From Winogradskyella sp. (lineage in GTDB: Bacteria > Bacteroidota > Bacteroidia > Flavobacteriales > Flavobacteriaceae): a DNA stretch of 64,000 nt. The DNA is taken from contig PBLD01000001.1 in NCBI GenBank assembly GCA_002722255.1, forward strand, positions 268,012-332,011. Direction: 5' to 3'. The translations under genes were made by a program, and so were the position numbers. Under the pieces are notes generated by a model. That model was not told the origin of the DNA, ran no database searches, and saw only the letters and a program-made list of their open reading frames with translations. Of the stretch, positions 45,450 through 53,815 are shown piece after piece; within the stretch, counting starts at the first letter, position 1; each line of letters starts with the position of its first letter.

Positions 45450-46212
45450 AGTTGCACTAATTACAGGAAGCACAAGTGGTATAGGTCTTGGGATTGCAAA
45501 ACATTTTGCAAAAGAAGGTTACGATATTATGTTTCATGGTTTAGAAAATAATGGTGGTGAGATTGCGCAATCTGTAGCTAAGGAATACAATGTTAAAACT
45601 TCTTTTTCTAATGCTAATATGTTAGAAGCAGAAGCGATAGAAAATCTGGTAAAACAAACTATTGAAACATTTGGTGGGCTTCATATATTAATTAATAATG
45701 CTGGTATTCAATTTGTATCTCCTATTGAGGAGTTTCCAAATACCAAATACGAGAACATCATCGCTATAAATATGAATGCCGCTTTCTATGCATCTAAAGC
45801 TGCTTGGTCTCAAATGAAATCGCAAAATTTTGGAAGAATTATTAATATTTCTTCGGTTCATGGTTTAAGAGCTTCAGAATACAAAACGGCTTATGTAGCA
45901 GCAAAACATGGTGTTATTGGCATGACCAAAGTAATGGCATTAGAAGGTGCAAACCATAATATAACATGCAATGCCATTTGTCCTGGTTACGTAAAAACAC
46001 CTTTGGTAGAAGGACAAATAAAAGATCAAGCCAAAGCGCATGACATGTCTGAAGAAGAGGTTGTAGAAAAGGTAATGCTAAGAAAGCAAGCTGTAAAAGA
46101 GTTTGTACCATTAAAAGCAATAGCAGATATGGCATTATTATTAGCAAAAGACAGTTCTACAACAATTACAGGTACATCCTTCGCATTAGATGGTGGTTGG
46201 AGTGCTCAATAA
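45439..46212 (+). CDS. 3-hydroxybutyrate dehydrogenase-like short-chain dehydrogenase
   Basis: The 257-residue Rossmann protein has the cofactor motif TGSTSGIG (9-16), NNAG (86-89) and the catalytic Tyr152-x3-Lys156 (YVAAK). The C-terminal EVVEKVMLRKQAVKEFVPLK ... ITGTSFALDGGWSAQ closely follows the BDH family pattern. It would oxidise (R)-3-hydroxybutyrate to acetoacetate. It terminates the symporter-ligase-esterase-receptor block. Confidence 0.85.
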   Translation: MMNRVALITGSTSGIGLGIAKHFAKEGYDIMFHGLENNGGEIAQSVAKEYNVKTSFSNANMLEAEAIENLVKQTIETFGGLHILINNAGIQFVSPIEEFPNTKYENIIAINMNAAFYASKAAWSQMKSQNFGRIINISSVHGLRASEYKTAYVAAKHGVIGMTKVMALEGANHNITCNAICPGYVKTPLVEGQIKDQAKAHDMSEEEVVEKVMLRKQAVKEFVPLKAIADMALLLAKDSSTTITGTSFALDGGWSAQ

Positions 46213-46320
46213 TGAATAATAATAGGTATTCTATAATTTGATTAAGAGTTAGTTAATTGGCAAAAAGTATTATTTCAAATTATTAAATACAATTTGCAAG
46301 TAAAAAGCTTGCAATATACA

Positions 46321-46367
46321 AGACATCAGAAGAATCTTTTAAGTGTTTCATTTATCTTCTGATGTCT
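46321..46367. terminator. bidirectional terminator between the dehydrogenase gene and ssb
   Basis: A 13-base perfect stem AGACATCAGAAGA ... TCTTCTGATGTCT with a 21-base loop lies between converging genes. A second small dyad (TTGCAAG/CTTGCAA, 46293-46313) precedes it. Confidence 0.75.
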
Positions 46368-46387
46368 ATTTTTATGTGATTATACCT

Positions 46388-46720
46388 TTACTTTCCTAAC
46401 ATTAACAGTTCATTACAAACTACTTCAGTGGTGTAGCGTTTCATGCCATCTTTATCCTCCCAGGAGCGTGTTGTTAGTTTACCTTCAATGGCTACTTCTC
46501 TGCCTTTGGTTACAAATTTTTCAACGATTTGAGCCGTTTTTCCCCAAGCTACAATATTGTGCCACTGCGTATCTGTAACTTTTTCTCCATTGGCATTTTT
46601 GTAACTTTCGTTAGTAGCGATAGAAAATTTTGCAAGCATTTTACCAGACTCAAGGTTAATGATTTCTGGGTCGTTTCCTAAATTACCAATCAACTGTACT
46701 TTGTTTTTTAATGTGTTCAT
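46388..46720 (-). CDS. ssb: single-stranded DNA-binding protein, tail-less
   Basis: The 110-residue OB-fold SSB reads NTLKNKVQLIGNLGNDPEII, LAKFSIATNESYKN, WHNIVAWGKTAQIVEKFVTK and TTEVVCNELLMLGK. It ends just after the OB fold and lacks the linker and acidic tip seen in the ICE copy at 21176. It is divergent from the first gene of the cassette array 247 bases away. Short SSBs are common in Flavobacteria; a link with the array is only suggestive. Confidence 0.92.
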   Translation of the reverse strand: MNTLKNKVQLIGNLGNDPEIINLESGKMLAKFSIATNESYKNANGEKVTDTQWHNIVAWGKTAQIVEKFVTKGREVAIEGKLTTRSWEDKDGMKRYTTEVVCNELLMLGK

Positions 46721-46967
46721 GTGTTCTAAATTTTATATGTTAAACAGTTAATACAATTGAACCTTCAATGATTCAACACTGCAAAGATGAGATGACTAAC
46801 AAATTTTAGTCGGTAGTTACCTATTTAATTTCGTTTGTAAATGTTTGTAGTCGTTTGTAAATGGTTAACACTTTGTTATTATAGGCTTTTATTGTAGATT
46901 TCAGTTTATTTTATAATACTTCCGTTTATTCGGTAGTTGTGCGTCATACCCAAAAAAACCTAGAAAA

Positions 46968-47738
46968 TTGACTGAACAAATAAGAACAGAATTAAAACGA
47001 ATTGAAAAAGAGAATGATATTCAAATTCTCTATGCTGTGGAATCTGGAAGTAGAGCTTGGGGTTTTGCCTCAACTGACAGCGATTGGGATGTAAGATTCT
47101 TGTACATACAAAATCCGAATTGGTATTTGTCTATTGACGACAAAAAAGACAATATGGAAGTTATGTTACCTAATGATTTAGACTTTGCAGGTTGGGAATT
47201 ACGAAAAACACTAAAATTATTTAGGAAATCAAATCCACCTTTGTTAGAATGGTTGAGAAGTCCGTTAATTTATTTAGAACATTATTCGACAGCGGAAAAA
47301 ATGCGTGAACTGACTAAATATTATTTTAACCCAAAATCTTGTACATATCACTATTTGCATATGGCAAAAGGTAATTATCGAGATTATTTACAAACTGATT
47401 TAGTAAGAGTGAAAAAATACTTTTACGTTTTGAGACCGATTTTAGCTTGTAAATGGATTGAATCTATGGGAACAATGGCACCAATGGAATTTGAAAAACT
47501 TGTGAATACTCAAATTGAGAATCCTGAATTGAAAAAAGAAATTGAGAAGTTATTGGAACGGAAAAAATCAGGAGAGGAACTTGATAAAGAAACTCGAATT
47601 GGAATTATCAATGAATTTGTAGAAAAGCAAATTGAATATTTTGAAAAGAAAGTAGAAGATTATAATAAAAATTTTAAACCAGAAACTGAAAAGCTTGACA
47701 AGCTATTTAGGGAAACATTAAATGAGGTTTGGAAATAA
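46968..47738 (+). CDS. cassette 1: RlaP-type nucleotidyltransferase
   Basis: The 256-residue protein starts at a TTG and has the minimal nucleotidyltransferase motif ESGSRAWGFASTDSDWDVRF (GS ... DxD), followed by the YHYLHMAKGNYRDYLQ and KYFYVLRPILACKWIE segments of the PF10127 (RlaP) family. Members were named for association with RNA-repair genes; the actual substrate is unknown. It begins 32 bases after the cassette junction, leaving little room for a promoter, as is usual for integron cassettes. Confidence 0.88.
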   Translation: MTEQIRTELKRIEKENDIQILYAVESGSRAWGFASTDSDWDVRFLYIQNPNWYLSIDDKKDNMEVMLPNDLDFAGWELRKTLKLFRKSNPPLLEWLRSPLIYLEHYSTAEKMRELTKYYFNPKSCTYHYLHMAKGNYRDYLQTDLVRVKKYFYVLRPILACKWIESMGTMAPMEFEKLVNTQIENPELKKEIEKLLERKKSGEELDKETRIGIINEFVEKQIEYFEKKVEDYNKNFKPETEKLDKLFRETLNEVWK

Positions 47739-47747
47739 AAAGTACGA

Positions 47748-47882
47748 ACGCACAACAACGTGTATAATTAATGGCTAGTTCGAGCCTACTTACGAAAATC
47801 CTCGCGGATTTTCTATTCGGTTTTTATTTGCTAAATTAGGTGCTTAAACACGCCACTAATCATACACAAAACCGTTAGCAGC
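47748..47882 (+). repeat. attC-like site 1
   Basis: R'' ACGCACAAC and R' GTTAGCAGC bound arms GTGTATAATTAATGGC and GCCACTAATCATACAC (two mismatches in 16). Inside is a perfect GAAAATCC/GGATTTTC hairpin. The R' half matches the next cassette's own R'', as expected when cleavage occurs at G/TT. Confidence 0.8.
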
Positions 47883-47892
47883 AATTTGAACA

Positions 47893-48495
47893 GTGAATAC
47901 TAAAGAATTACTTGGAGAAAGAATTAAGGACATTCTCGTTTGGTCAAAAATGGAAGTTGGCGGACTTGACCAAGGACAAGTTTTCATTGAATTGAATAAC
48001 GGAAAAACAATTTCGATTCCTTGGGATTTCGAATCTGAAAATATCGAAACCAAACCAATAGCTAAATCTAAAAGTTTGGTGCTGAAATCAAGCGATAAAA
48101 TTAGAATTGAATCAACTGAATTTAATTTTCCAGAAGGTAAAACTTGGAAAGACGTAAGAGAAGATGTTAAAAGGAATCAAAACTCAACTTTATTCGGAAG
48201 ACTCAAAAATAAACTTGGAATTAAAAACGGAATTCCTAAAAAATACACATCGAAATCGACAGAGATTGTGGACAATGAAATGAAAAAATTTCAGAATCTC
48301 AAAATCGTGGATTTTATAATGTTTGAGGACTATGATTCCGTAGGCTTTTTGGAATTAGAAAATGGAAATATAATAACCGAAACACTAACTGCGCCTCACG
48401 GAACTGGAATGGCTGGACTGAATATTTTTGAGAATTTAAAGGACTTTGAGGAAAGTTGCGGAACTGAATATAAACGATTAAAAAACAGCTGCTAA
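47893..48495 (+). CDS. cassette 2: hypothetical protein
   Basis: The 200-residue soluble protein starts with GTG, MNTKELLGERIKDILVWSKM. Both ends have beta-rich segments about binding (QVFIELNNGKTISIPWDFES; SVGFLELENGNIITETLTAP), suggesting two copies of a small domain. I do not recognise a family. Its stop lies in the first bases of attC-like site 2. Confidence 0.82.
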   Translation: MNTKELLGERIKDILVWSKMEVGGLDQGQVFIELNNGKTISIPWDFESENIETKPIAKSKSLVLKSSDKIRIESTEFNFPEGKTWKDVREDVKRNQNSTLFGRLKNKLGIKNGIPKKYTSKSTEIVDNEMKKFQNLKIVDFIMFEDYDSVGFLELENGNIITETLTAPHGTGMAGLNIFENLKDFEESCGTEYKRLKNSC

Positions 48496-48620
48496 CACCG
48501 TGTATAGCTCATTGCGGCTGAATTCCTAATCGGAATTCATTGCAATTTGCTATCTTTCGGCTACGGCGGAAAATCATAGCTGATTTTCCGCAACGATCCA
48601 TACACAAAACCGTTGTACGC
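48488..48620 (+). repeat. attC-like site 2
   Basis: R'' GCTGCTAAC and R' GTTGTACGC bound arms GTGTATAGCTCATTGCGG and CCGCAACGATCCATACAC (four differences in 18). Internal hairpins are ATTCC/GGAAT and GGAAAATCA/TGATTTTCC. Confidence 0.82.
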
Positions 48621-48645
48621 AAGCTGTGAACACCTGTGAAAACCT

Positions 48646-49293
48646 ATGAGAATCATTAAATTCTTCATTCTATTTATAATATTTAGCCAAGTTTCATTTG
48701 GACAAAATAACTGCGGAGATTTTAAAAATTATGAAGAATCTCAAAAGTGGGTTAAGAACATTAAACAATTGAGTCCTGAAGAGCGCAAAAATAAAATTAT
48801 TGATAGAATTGAATGTGAGCAAAAATCAGAACGAAATGAAATTGACTTTTGGCTTACAATAGTAATTGATGGTGGAGCGTTTTCAATTGCTCATGACTTT
48901 TCTGACAAACAAATTGAGAATTTAAAATTAATTCCAGCTGACAGTTTCAACATTGCGCAATCTCTTTGCGAATCAGAAGGAATCTATCCTCAAAGATGTA
49001 ATCTCGGTTTTGTACTAATTAATCGTCCTGATAAACCAGTGCTCAACGAAATAACGGAATTCAAAAATATTCAAATAAAAAGGAGAAAAGGAAAAATCAT
49101 TATCAAATTGGAATCGGAAATTGAAGACGAAATTAAATTTGAATTAAATCACTTACTAAAAGGACATAGTACAAAGCTTTTCGTAAATACCAAACTGAAA
49201 AAAGGCAAAAACAGATTTGTTTTTAAAAGGAGTAATAATTTACAACTTGTAGAAACAGAATTAAATGGAAAAAAATTAATCATAATAATATAA
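48646..49293 (+). CDS. cassette 3: exported hypothetical protein
   Basis: The 215-residue protein has a signal peptide (1-19, VSFGQ) and a mature part with CGDFKNYEESQKWVKNIKQL, a central Cys pair region (CESEGIYPQRCNLGF) and a beta-rich C-terminus. No domain is recognised. It is probably periplasmic or secreted. Confidence 0.82.
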   Translation: MRIIKFFILFIIFSQVSFGQNNCGDFKNYEESQKWVKNIKQLSPEERKNKIIDRIECEQKSERNEIDFWLTIVIDGGAFSIAHDFSDKQIENLKLIPADSFNIAQSLCESEGIYPQRCNLGFVLINRPDKPVLNEITEFKNIQIKRRKGKIIIKLESEIEDEIKFELNHLLKGHSTKLFVNTKLKKGKNRFVFKRSNNLQLVETELNGKKLIIII

Positions 49294-49299
49294 AAGCCA

Positions 49300-49436
49300 G
49301 CGTACAACAATGTATAACCGCAATTACGGCGGATTCGACTACGTCCGAATCCACTCGGAATTGCTAACGTCAGTGCTAAACCGAAAATCATTATCTTTAA
49401 TCCCGTAACTGACGGTTATACGAGACCGTTAGCAAC
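49300..49436 (+). repeat. attC-like site 3
   Basis: R'' GCGTACAAC and R' GTTAGCAAC bound arms TATAACCGCAATTACGG and CCGTAACTGACGGTTATA with one extra base on the right arm. Internal GGATTCG/CGAATCC stem. Its interior is almost identical to sites 4 and 8. Confidence 0.85.
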
Positions 49437-49464
49437 AAGCAAAGACGAACGCCAGGAATTATCT

Positions 49465-49953
49465 ATGAAAATTGAATTTAAAGAAAGACAAAAGTTTACT
49501 CAATGGTGGATTTGGCTGATTTTAATTGGATTGTCAATTATTCCAGTTTACGGAATTTACAAACAACTAATTATGGGAATTCCAGTTGGAACTAAACCTG
49601 TTTCGGATTTGACTATGACAATTTTATCGATTTTTATATTTGGGTTAATTTATTTCAATTGGTATATGACATTAATCACAGAAATCAATAAAGACGGAAT
49701 TAAAATGAGGTTCATTCCTTTCGTAAAAAAAGAAATTCAATGGAGCGAATTGAAATCTATAAAAATAGTGAACTATGGATTTGTTGGTTACGGAATTAGG
49801 CTCGGAAGTAAATACGGAACTGTATACAATATGAAAGGAAATAGAGGGCTTGCGATTGAATTAAATAATGGAAAAAAATTTGTAATCGGAACACAAAAAG
49901 AAATGGAATTGAAAAATGTTGTGGAAAAAATGCCAGTTGCTAACAATGCATAA
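49465..49953 (+). CDS. cassette 4: two-helix membrane protein
   Basis: The 162-residue protein has two membrane helices (about 14-32 and 47-68). A PH-like cytosolic domain follows (FIPFVKKEIQWSELKSIKIV, then YGFVGYGIRLGSKYGTVYNM), as in bacterial membrane PH-domain proteins. The last codons (PVANNA, stop) are formed by the start of attC-like site 4, a common feature of cassette genes. Confidence 0.8.
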   Translation: MKIEFKERQKFTQWWIWLILIGLSIIPVYGIYKQLIMGIPVGTKPVSDLTMTILSIFIFGLIYFNWYMTLITEINKDGIKMRFIPFVKKEIQWSELKSIKIVNYGFVGYGIRLGSKYGTVYNMKGNRGLAIELNNGKKFVIGTQKEMELKNVVEKMPVANNA

Positions 49954-50073
49954 CCGCAATTACGGCGGATTCGACTACGTCCGAATCCACTCGGAATTGC
50001 TAACGCCTGCGCTAAACCGAAAAATTTGCGTACTTTAACCCGTAACTGACGGTTATACTTTACCGTTACCTGC
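49936..50073 (+). repeat. attC-like site 4
   Basis: R'' GTTGCTAAC and R' GTTACCTGC bound arms beginning CATAACCGCAATTACGG and ending CCCGTAACTGACGGTTATAC. Same interior GGATTCG/CGAATCC stem as site 3. It contains the stop codon of the cassette 4 gene. Confidence 0.85.
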
Positions 50074-50096
50074 AAGCTGAAAAAAAGCCACCACAC

Positions 50097-50149
50097 GTTC
50101 AAGCACATTTCATTTTGCTCGTTCCTCACAAAATAAAAAGAGCTTTCAC
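50097..50149 (+). repeat. direct repeat A flanking the restriction-modification genes
   Basis: The sequence starts GTTCAAGCACATT, has CTCGTTCCT in the middle and ends AGAGCTTTCAC. The same three blocks recur at 52977-53025. Each copy can form a stem around CTCGTTCCT (ATTTTG/CAAAAT here). It lies within cassette 5, just after its junction. Confidence 0.75.
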
Positions 50150-50213
50150 TTCCCCACCGCCACCCAAAAAATAAATGACAAATTCGATTGAAATTCAAAA
50201 CTAATTCTTATAT

Positions 50214-50230
50214 TTGACAAATATTGTCAA
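50214..50230 (+). promoter_or_regulatory. putative operator of the restriction-system C protein
   Basis: A perfect 7-3-7 dyad, TTGACAA-ATA-TTGTCAA, ends 15 bases before the ATG at 50246. The geometry matches the dyad upstream of the SIR2-HerA regulator. It is probably bound by the adjacent XRE protein for autoregulation. Confidence 0.6.
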
Positions 50231-50245
50231 GTCAATTATAGGCGA

Positions 50246-50551
50246 ATGAAAAGTATAGGACAGACATTAAGGGAGTTACGTGAATTGAAAGGATTGCTTT
50301 TACGAGAAGTCGGAGCTGCATTATCAATCGACCCAACTCTATTGAGTAAAATTGAGCGTAATGACAGAATGCCCACAAAAGAACAAGTTAGTGCCTTATC
50401 CGAATTCTATCAAGACAAAAAGAATGAAGTCATAATTGCTTGGTTAAGCGACAAACTTGTTTACGAAATCCAAGATGAAGATTTGGCATTAGCAGCAATG
50501 AAAGTTGCAGAACAAAAAATTGAATACTTAAAAACTCATAAAGCTCAATGA
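50246..50551 (+). CDS. cassette 5: XRE-family control protein of a restriction-modification system
   Basis: The 101-residue protein has a Cro/CI helix-turn-helix (GQTLRELRELKGLLLREVGA; DPTLLSKIERNDRMPTKEQV). It is a relative of the regulator at 2497. It overlaps the nuclease gene start by four bases (ATGA). Such C proteins delay nuclease expression when the system enters a new cell, which is useful for a mobile cassette. Confidence 0.9.
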   Translation: MKSIGQTLRELRELKGLLLREVGAALSIDPTLLSKIERNDRMPTKEQVSALSEFYQDKKNEVIIAWLSDKLVYEIQDEDLALAAMKVAEQKIEYLKTHKAQ

Positions 50552-51462
50552 ATATAACTAAGGAAACAGCAAACTATAAAGAAGGTCTCTTGCAATACTT
50601 TCGAGATAGGTCAAGTGAATTTTTGGCAGAAGTAAATGGCGAGTACGGTAATACTGAATACAAAAAGAAAGCAAAGAAATTAAACACACTACTTGTAAAA
50701 GCCAGAACTACTATTATTGAAATAATTGAGCAAAAAGGGAAAAAAGAAAATTGGACAAATAAAGAAATTCTCGAATGCGTGTTGATGGTTACTTACTGCA
50801 ATTATGTTGTAATGCTTGAAGTTCGTCATTCGGTTTGGCCTTATGAATATATGGCTTTCTCACGTAGAATAGGAGAATTATGGGAACCTTTTTGCAAATT
50901 AGCTTTTGAGTATCCTATAAACGATTTAGAGCTTTTTGTTCCACCTTTATTTGCTGATGTAAAAAAGCAATTAGCTGATGAAATTGAAGATTACATTAAC
51001 GGATTGAATCTCACGAATGAAGAAAAGGAGCAACTAATCAAATACTACAACAAAGTTTGGAGTTTGGTAATGTCTGGAGAAATTCAACTTGAACTTGATT
51101 TACATTTCATATTTGAAGGCAAAAAATATGTTGTGGACTTTAAAAGTGGATTTGGCTCAAATGAAAAAGGAAATACGAATAGACTATTATTAGTTGCAAG
51201 TATCTACCACAACCTTGAAGATAATTACGAACCGTTAATCTTCGTGAGAGCGTCAGAAAACAACAATTACTTTAACACATTGAAAAACTCTGGAATTTGG
51301 AGTGCCTTTTCAGGTTCAGAGACCTATGACGAACTTCATAAATATTCAGGATTTGACATTCGCTCTTGGATAAACCAAAATGTGAATTGGGCAGAAGATT
51401 TAGATGATGACTTTGTAGAGCATTTAGAGTCTAACGATTTAACACAATATTTAACTTGGTAA
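50548..51462 (+). CDS. cassette 5: type II restriction endonuclease (PD-(D/E)xK-like)
   Basis: The 304-residue protein lacks methylase motifs and carries a candidate nuclease core: E182/D184 in IQLELDLHFIFEG, then D197-F-K199 in KYVVDFKSG, spaced as in PD-(D/E)xK enzymes. It lies between a control protein and an adenine methyltransferase and ends one base before the latter. Specificity cannot be read from sequence. Confidence 0.82.
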   Translation: MNITKETANYKEGLLQYFRDRSSEFLAEVNGEYGNTEYKKKAKKLNTLLVKARTTIIEIIEQKGKKENWTNKEILECVLMVTYCNYVVMLEVRHSVWPYEYMAFSRRIGELWEPFCKLAFEYPINDLELFVPPLFADVKKQLADEIEDYINGLNLTNEEKEQLIKYYNKVWSLVMSGEIQLELDLHFIFEGKKYVVDFKSGFGSNEKGNTNRLLLVASIYHNLEDNYEPLIFVRASENNNYFNTLKNSGIWSAFSGSETYDELHKYSGFDIRSWINQNVNWAEDLDDDFVEHLESNDLTQYLTW

Positions 51463-51463
51463 T

Positions 51464-52966
51464 ATGATAAGCGAGCAAAGAATATTTCAAGCATACTACA
51501 CAAAGTCAGAACCGATAGTGTCTTATATGGTTGATTTGTTAGGCCTTAATGGTACAGAAACCATTTTTGAGCCATGTGCTGGAGACGGAGTTTTTTTAGA
51601 CCCTATTTTGAGTAAATATGAAACAGTAAAAGTTGATGCTTTTGAACTTAATCTTTCAGCTTATAATAAATTAAAAAGTAAATATTCTGATTTAGAAAAT
51701 GTTTCAATAAAACAAACAGACACATTAACCGATTTGGATTTGGAATTTCTATGTTCAATGGGCGGGAAATATGATGCTGTTATTGCAAATCCACCATACG
51801 GAGCTTGGAGAAACACCGAAGATAGAGCCTCTTTAAAAAGAAGATTTAATGGTTTTTATGCCAAAGAAAGCTACTCACTATTCTTATATAGAAGTATTGA
51901 ATCATTAAATGAAGGTGGTAAGCTTGTTTTCATTATTCCTGATACTTATCTAAACTTAAATATGCACAAGGATATTCGAAAATATATCCTTACAAACACC
52001 AAGATTAAAGAAATCTCATTATTCCCTTCTTCATATTTCCCAGGAGTAAATTTTGGTTATGCTAACTTATCAATTATTGCTTTGGAAAAATGCAGTAATT
52101 ATTCTTCAAACCTGAACAATTCATTCAATATCTACAAGGACTTTAAATCGGTTGAAGAACTTGGAAAAAATGAATTGCAACATTTAACGAAGTTAAAATT
52201 CAAACAAGAAAATGTTTTAAATAATGATGGTCATATTTTTTTAACAAGCAAAAATCAAAATGTTTCTGATACAATTAGAAAAGCTGAATTAACTATCGGA
52301 GATATTTGTGATTGTGCTACAGGATTTTATTCAGGTAATGACAAAGACAGATTAAAAGTTTTAAGCAAGTCAATCAGAAACTCAAAAAGATATGATAAAG
52401 TTGATAAGACCAAAATAACTTATGACTGTAGCTCAAGACCGTTAAATGGGATTGAAACAGAAAAGGTATATGTTCCAATTGTTAAAGGCGGAAATGTAAA
52501 ATATTTCAAAGCAGACAATTGGTTTATGGAATGGTCAAAGGAGATTGTCGACTTCTACAAAAAGGACAAAAAAGCACGTTATCAAAATTCGTCATACTAT
52601 TTCCGAAAAGGAATAGCAGTACCAATGGTTAGTTCAAGTTCAATAACTGGAGCGATAATAGAAAACCGACTTTTTGACCAATCAATTGTTGGAATTTTCC
52701 CTAAAAATGAAGATTTGATTTATTATTTGTTAGCGTTTTTCAATTCACCAACTTGTAATAAACTGATAAGAACAATTAACCCTTCAACAAATAATTCTTC
52801 TAACTACATAAAGAAAATTCCATTCTTTGAACCTATACCAAAGCAAGAGAAAAAAATTACAGAAAATATAAAGCAGATAATTGAACAAGTTAAACTTTCA
52901 GGCGACTATGATTTAGAACTTGAAAACGAAAACAACAAAATAATAAATGAACTGTACGGATTTTAG
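51464..52966 (+). CDS. cassette 5: N6-adenine DNA methyltransferase
   Basis: The 500-residue protein has the AdoMet motif I FEPCAGDGVF (35-44) and the catalytic motif IV NPPY at 109-112. The order motif I-IV and the following large C-terminal target-recognition region (for example DICDCATGFYSGNDKDRLKV) fit gamma-class type II enzymes of the TaqI/Eco57I kind. It protects host DNA from the adjacent nuclease. Confidence 0.93.
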   Translation: MISEQRIFQAYYTKSEPIVSYMVDLLGLNGTETIFEPCAGDGVFLDPILSKYETVKVDAFELNLSAYNKLKSKYSDLENVSIKQTDTLTDLDLEFLCSMGGKYDAVIANPPYGAWRNTEDRASLKRRFNGFYAKESYSLFLYRSIESLNEGGKLVFIIPDTYLNLNMHKDIRKYILTNTKIKEISLFPSSYFPGVNFGYANLSIIALEKCSNYSSNLNNSFNIYKDFKSVEELGKNELQHLTKLKFKQENVLNNDGHIFLTSKNQNVSDTIRKAELTIGDICDCATGFYSGNDKDRLKVLSKSIRNSKRYDKVDKTKITYDCSSRPLNGIETEKVYVPIVKGGNVKYFKADNWFMEWSKEIVDFYKKDKKARYQNSSYYFRKGIAVPMVSSSSITGAIIENRLFDQSIVGIFPKNEDLIYYLLAFFNSPTCNKLIRTINPSTNNSSNYIKKIPFFEPIPKQEKKITENIKQIIEQVKLSGDYDLELENENNKIINELYGF

Positions 52967-52976
52967 CCAACGCAAA

Positions 52977-53025
52977 GTTCAAGCACATTGCAATCCTCGT
53001 TCCTGCGGTTGCAAAGAGCTTTCAC
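52977..53025 (+). repeat. direct repeat B flanking the restriction-modification genes
   Basis: The copy starts GTTCAAGCACATT, has CTCGTTCCT and ends AGAGCTTTCAC, matching repeat A at 50097. Its own stem is TGCAA/TTGCA. Together the two copies bracket the C-R-M genes within cassette 5. Confidence 0.75.
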
Positions 53026-53058
53026 GCCCACGCTCACGGACTGAAAAAAAGAAAGCCA

Positions 53059-53193
53059 GCAGGTAACAATGGCTATACGTAATGCGGGCTAAAGAGCTAA
53101 TATGGAAGTAATTACAATAAATAAACTAACAGCTAAACGGAAAGTGAAGTGCCTTGAAATCCCGCACTACGCATAGCCGAGACCGTTAGCAAC
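53059..53193 (+). repeat. attC-like site 5
   Basis: R'' GCAGGTAAC and R' GTTAGCAAC bound arms GGCTATACGTAATGCGGG and CCCGCACTACGCATAGCC, paired at all but two of 18 positions. The R'' half is the complement of the start of cassette 5 (GTTACCTGC), showing that the entire C-R-M module travels as one cassette. Confidence 0.85.
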
Positions 53194-53220
53194 AAGCTGA
53201 AAACATCCCGTAAAAATAAA

Positions 53221-53616
53221 ATGAATAGAATTCTAATAATATTATTTCTGACTTTTAACTTTTGTGCTTTTGGACAAACTCAGCACGAAATGCACAAGGA
53301 AGCGAGTGAAGAATATAAAAAGTCTGATATTGAATTAAATAATGTTTATCAAAAAATACTGACTGAATATAAATCTGACTCAACTTTTATTGACCGACTA
53401 AAAAAGACACAAAGAATTTGGATTACTTATAGAGACTCTGAATTGGAAATGAAATTCCCAGCTGAAAATAAACAAGCCGAATATGGAAGTGTTTATCCAA
53501 TGTGTGTTTCTTTGTTTTTAAAGGAACTGACTGAAGAGCGAACTGAAAAATTACGGATTTGGTTAAATGGGATTGAAGAAGGCGATATGTGTTCAGGTTC
53601 AGTTAAAACGAATTAA
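53221..53616 (+). CDS. cassette 6: LprI-like (DUF1311) exported protein
   Basis: The 131-residue protein has a signal peptide (1-19, FCAFGQ) and the DUF1311/LprI core: DIELNNVYQKILTEYKSDST, KKTQRIWITYRDSELEMKF, then a late Cys (YPMCVSLFLKELTEERTEKL). LprI-type proteins include lysozyme inhibitors. It is probably periplasmic. Confidence 0.88.
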   Translation: MNRILIILFLTFNFCAFGQTQHEMHKEASEEYKKSDIELNNVYQKILTEYKSDSTFIDRLKKTQRIWITYRDSELEMKFPAENKQAEYGSVYPMCVSLFLKELTEERTEKLRIWLNGIEEGDMCSGSVKTN

Positions 53617-53622
53617 AAGCCA

Positions 53623-53808
53623 GTTGCCAACAATGTATAACCGCAATTACAGCAAATTCGACTATCCTTCGACTATGCTCAAGACAAACTTAAACAAATC
53701 CACTCGGAATTAGCTACACTGAACCCAAAGGTTTGCTAACGTCAGTTCTTAACCGAAAATCATTAGCTTTAAAACCGTAACTAACTTTTATACAATACCT
53801 TTAGCAGT
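53623..53808 (+). repeat. attC-like site 6, with palindromic inserts
   Basis: R'' GTTGCCAAC differs at one base from the complement of its cassette start (GTTAGCAAC). R' reads TTTAGCAGT, having lost the G of GTT. The loop is longer than in sites 3, 4 and 8 because it carries CCTTCGACTATGCTCAAG (53666) and AACCCAAAGGTT (53722). Confidence 0.72.
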
Positions 53809-53815
53809 AATTAGA

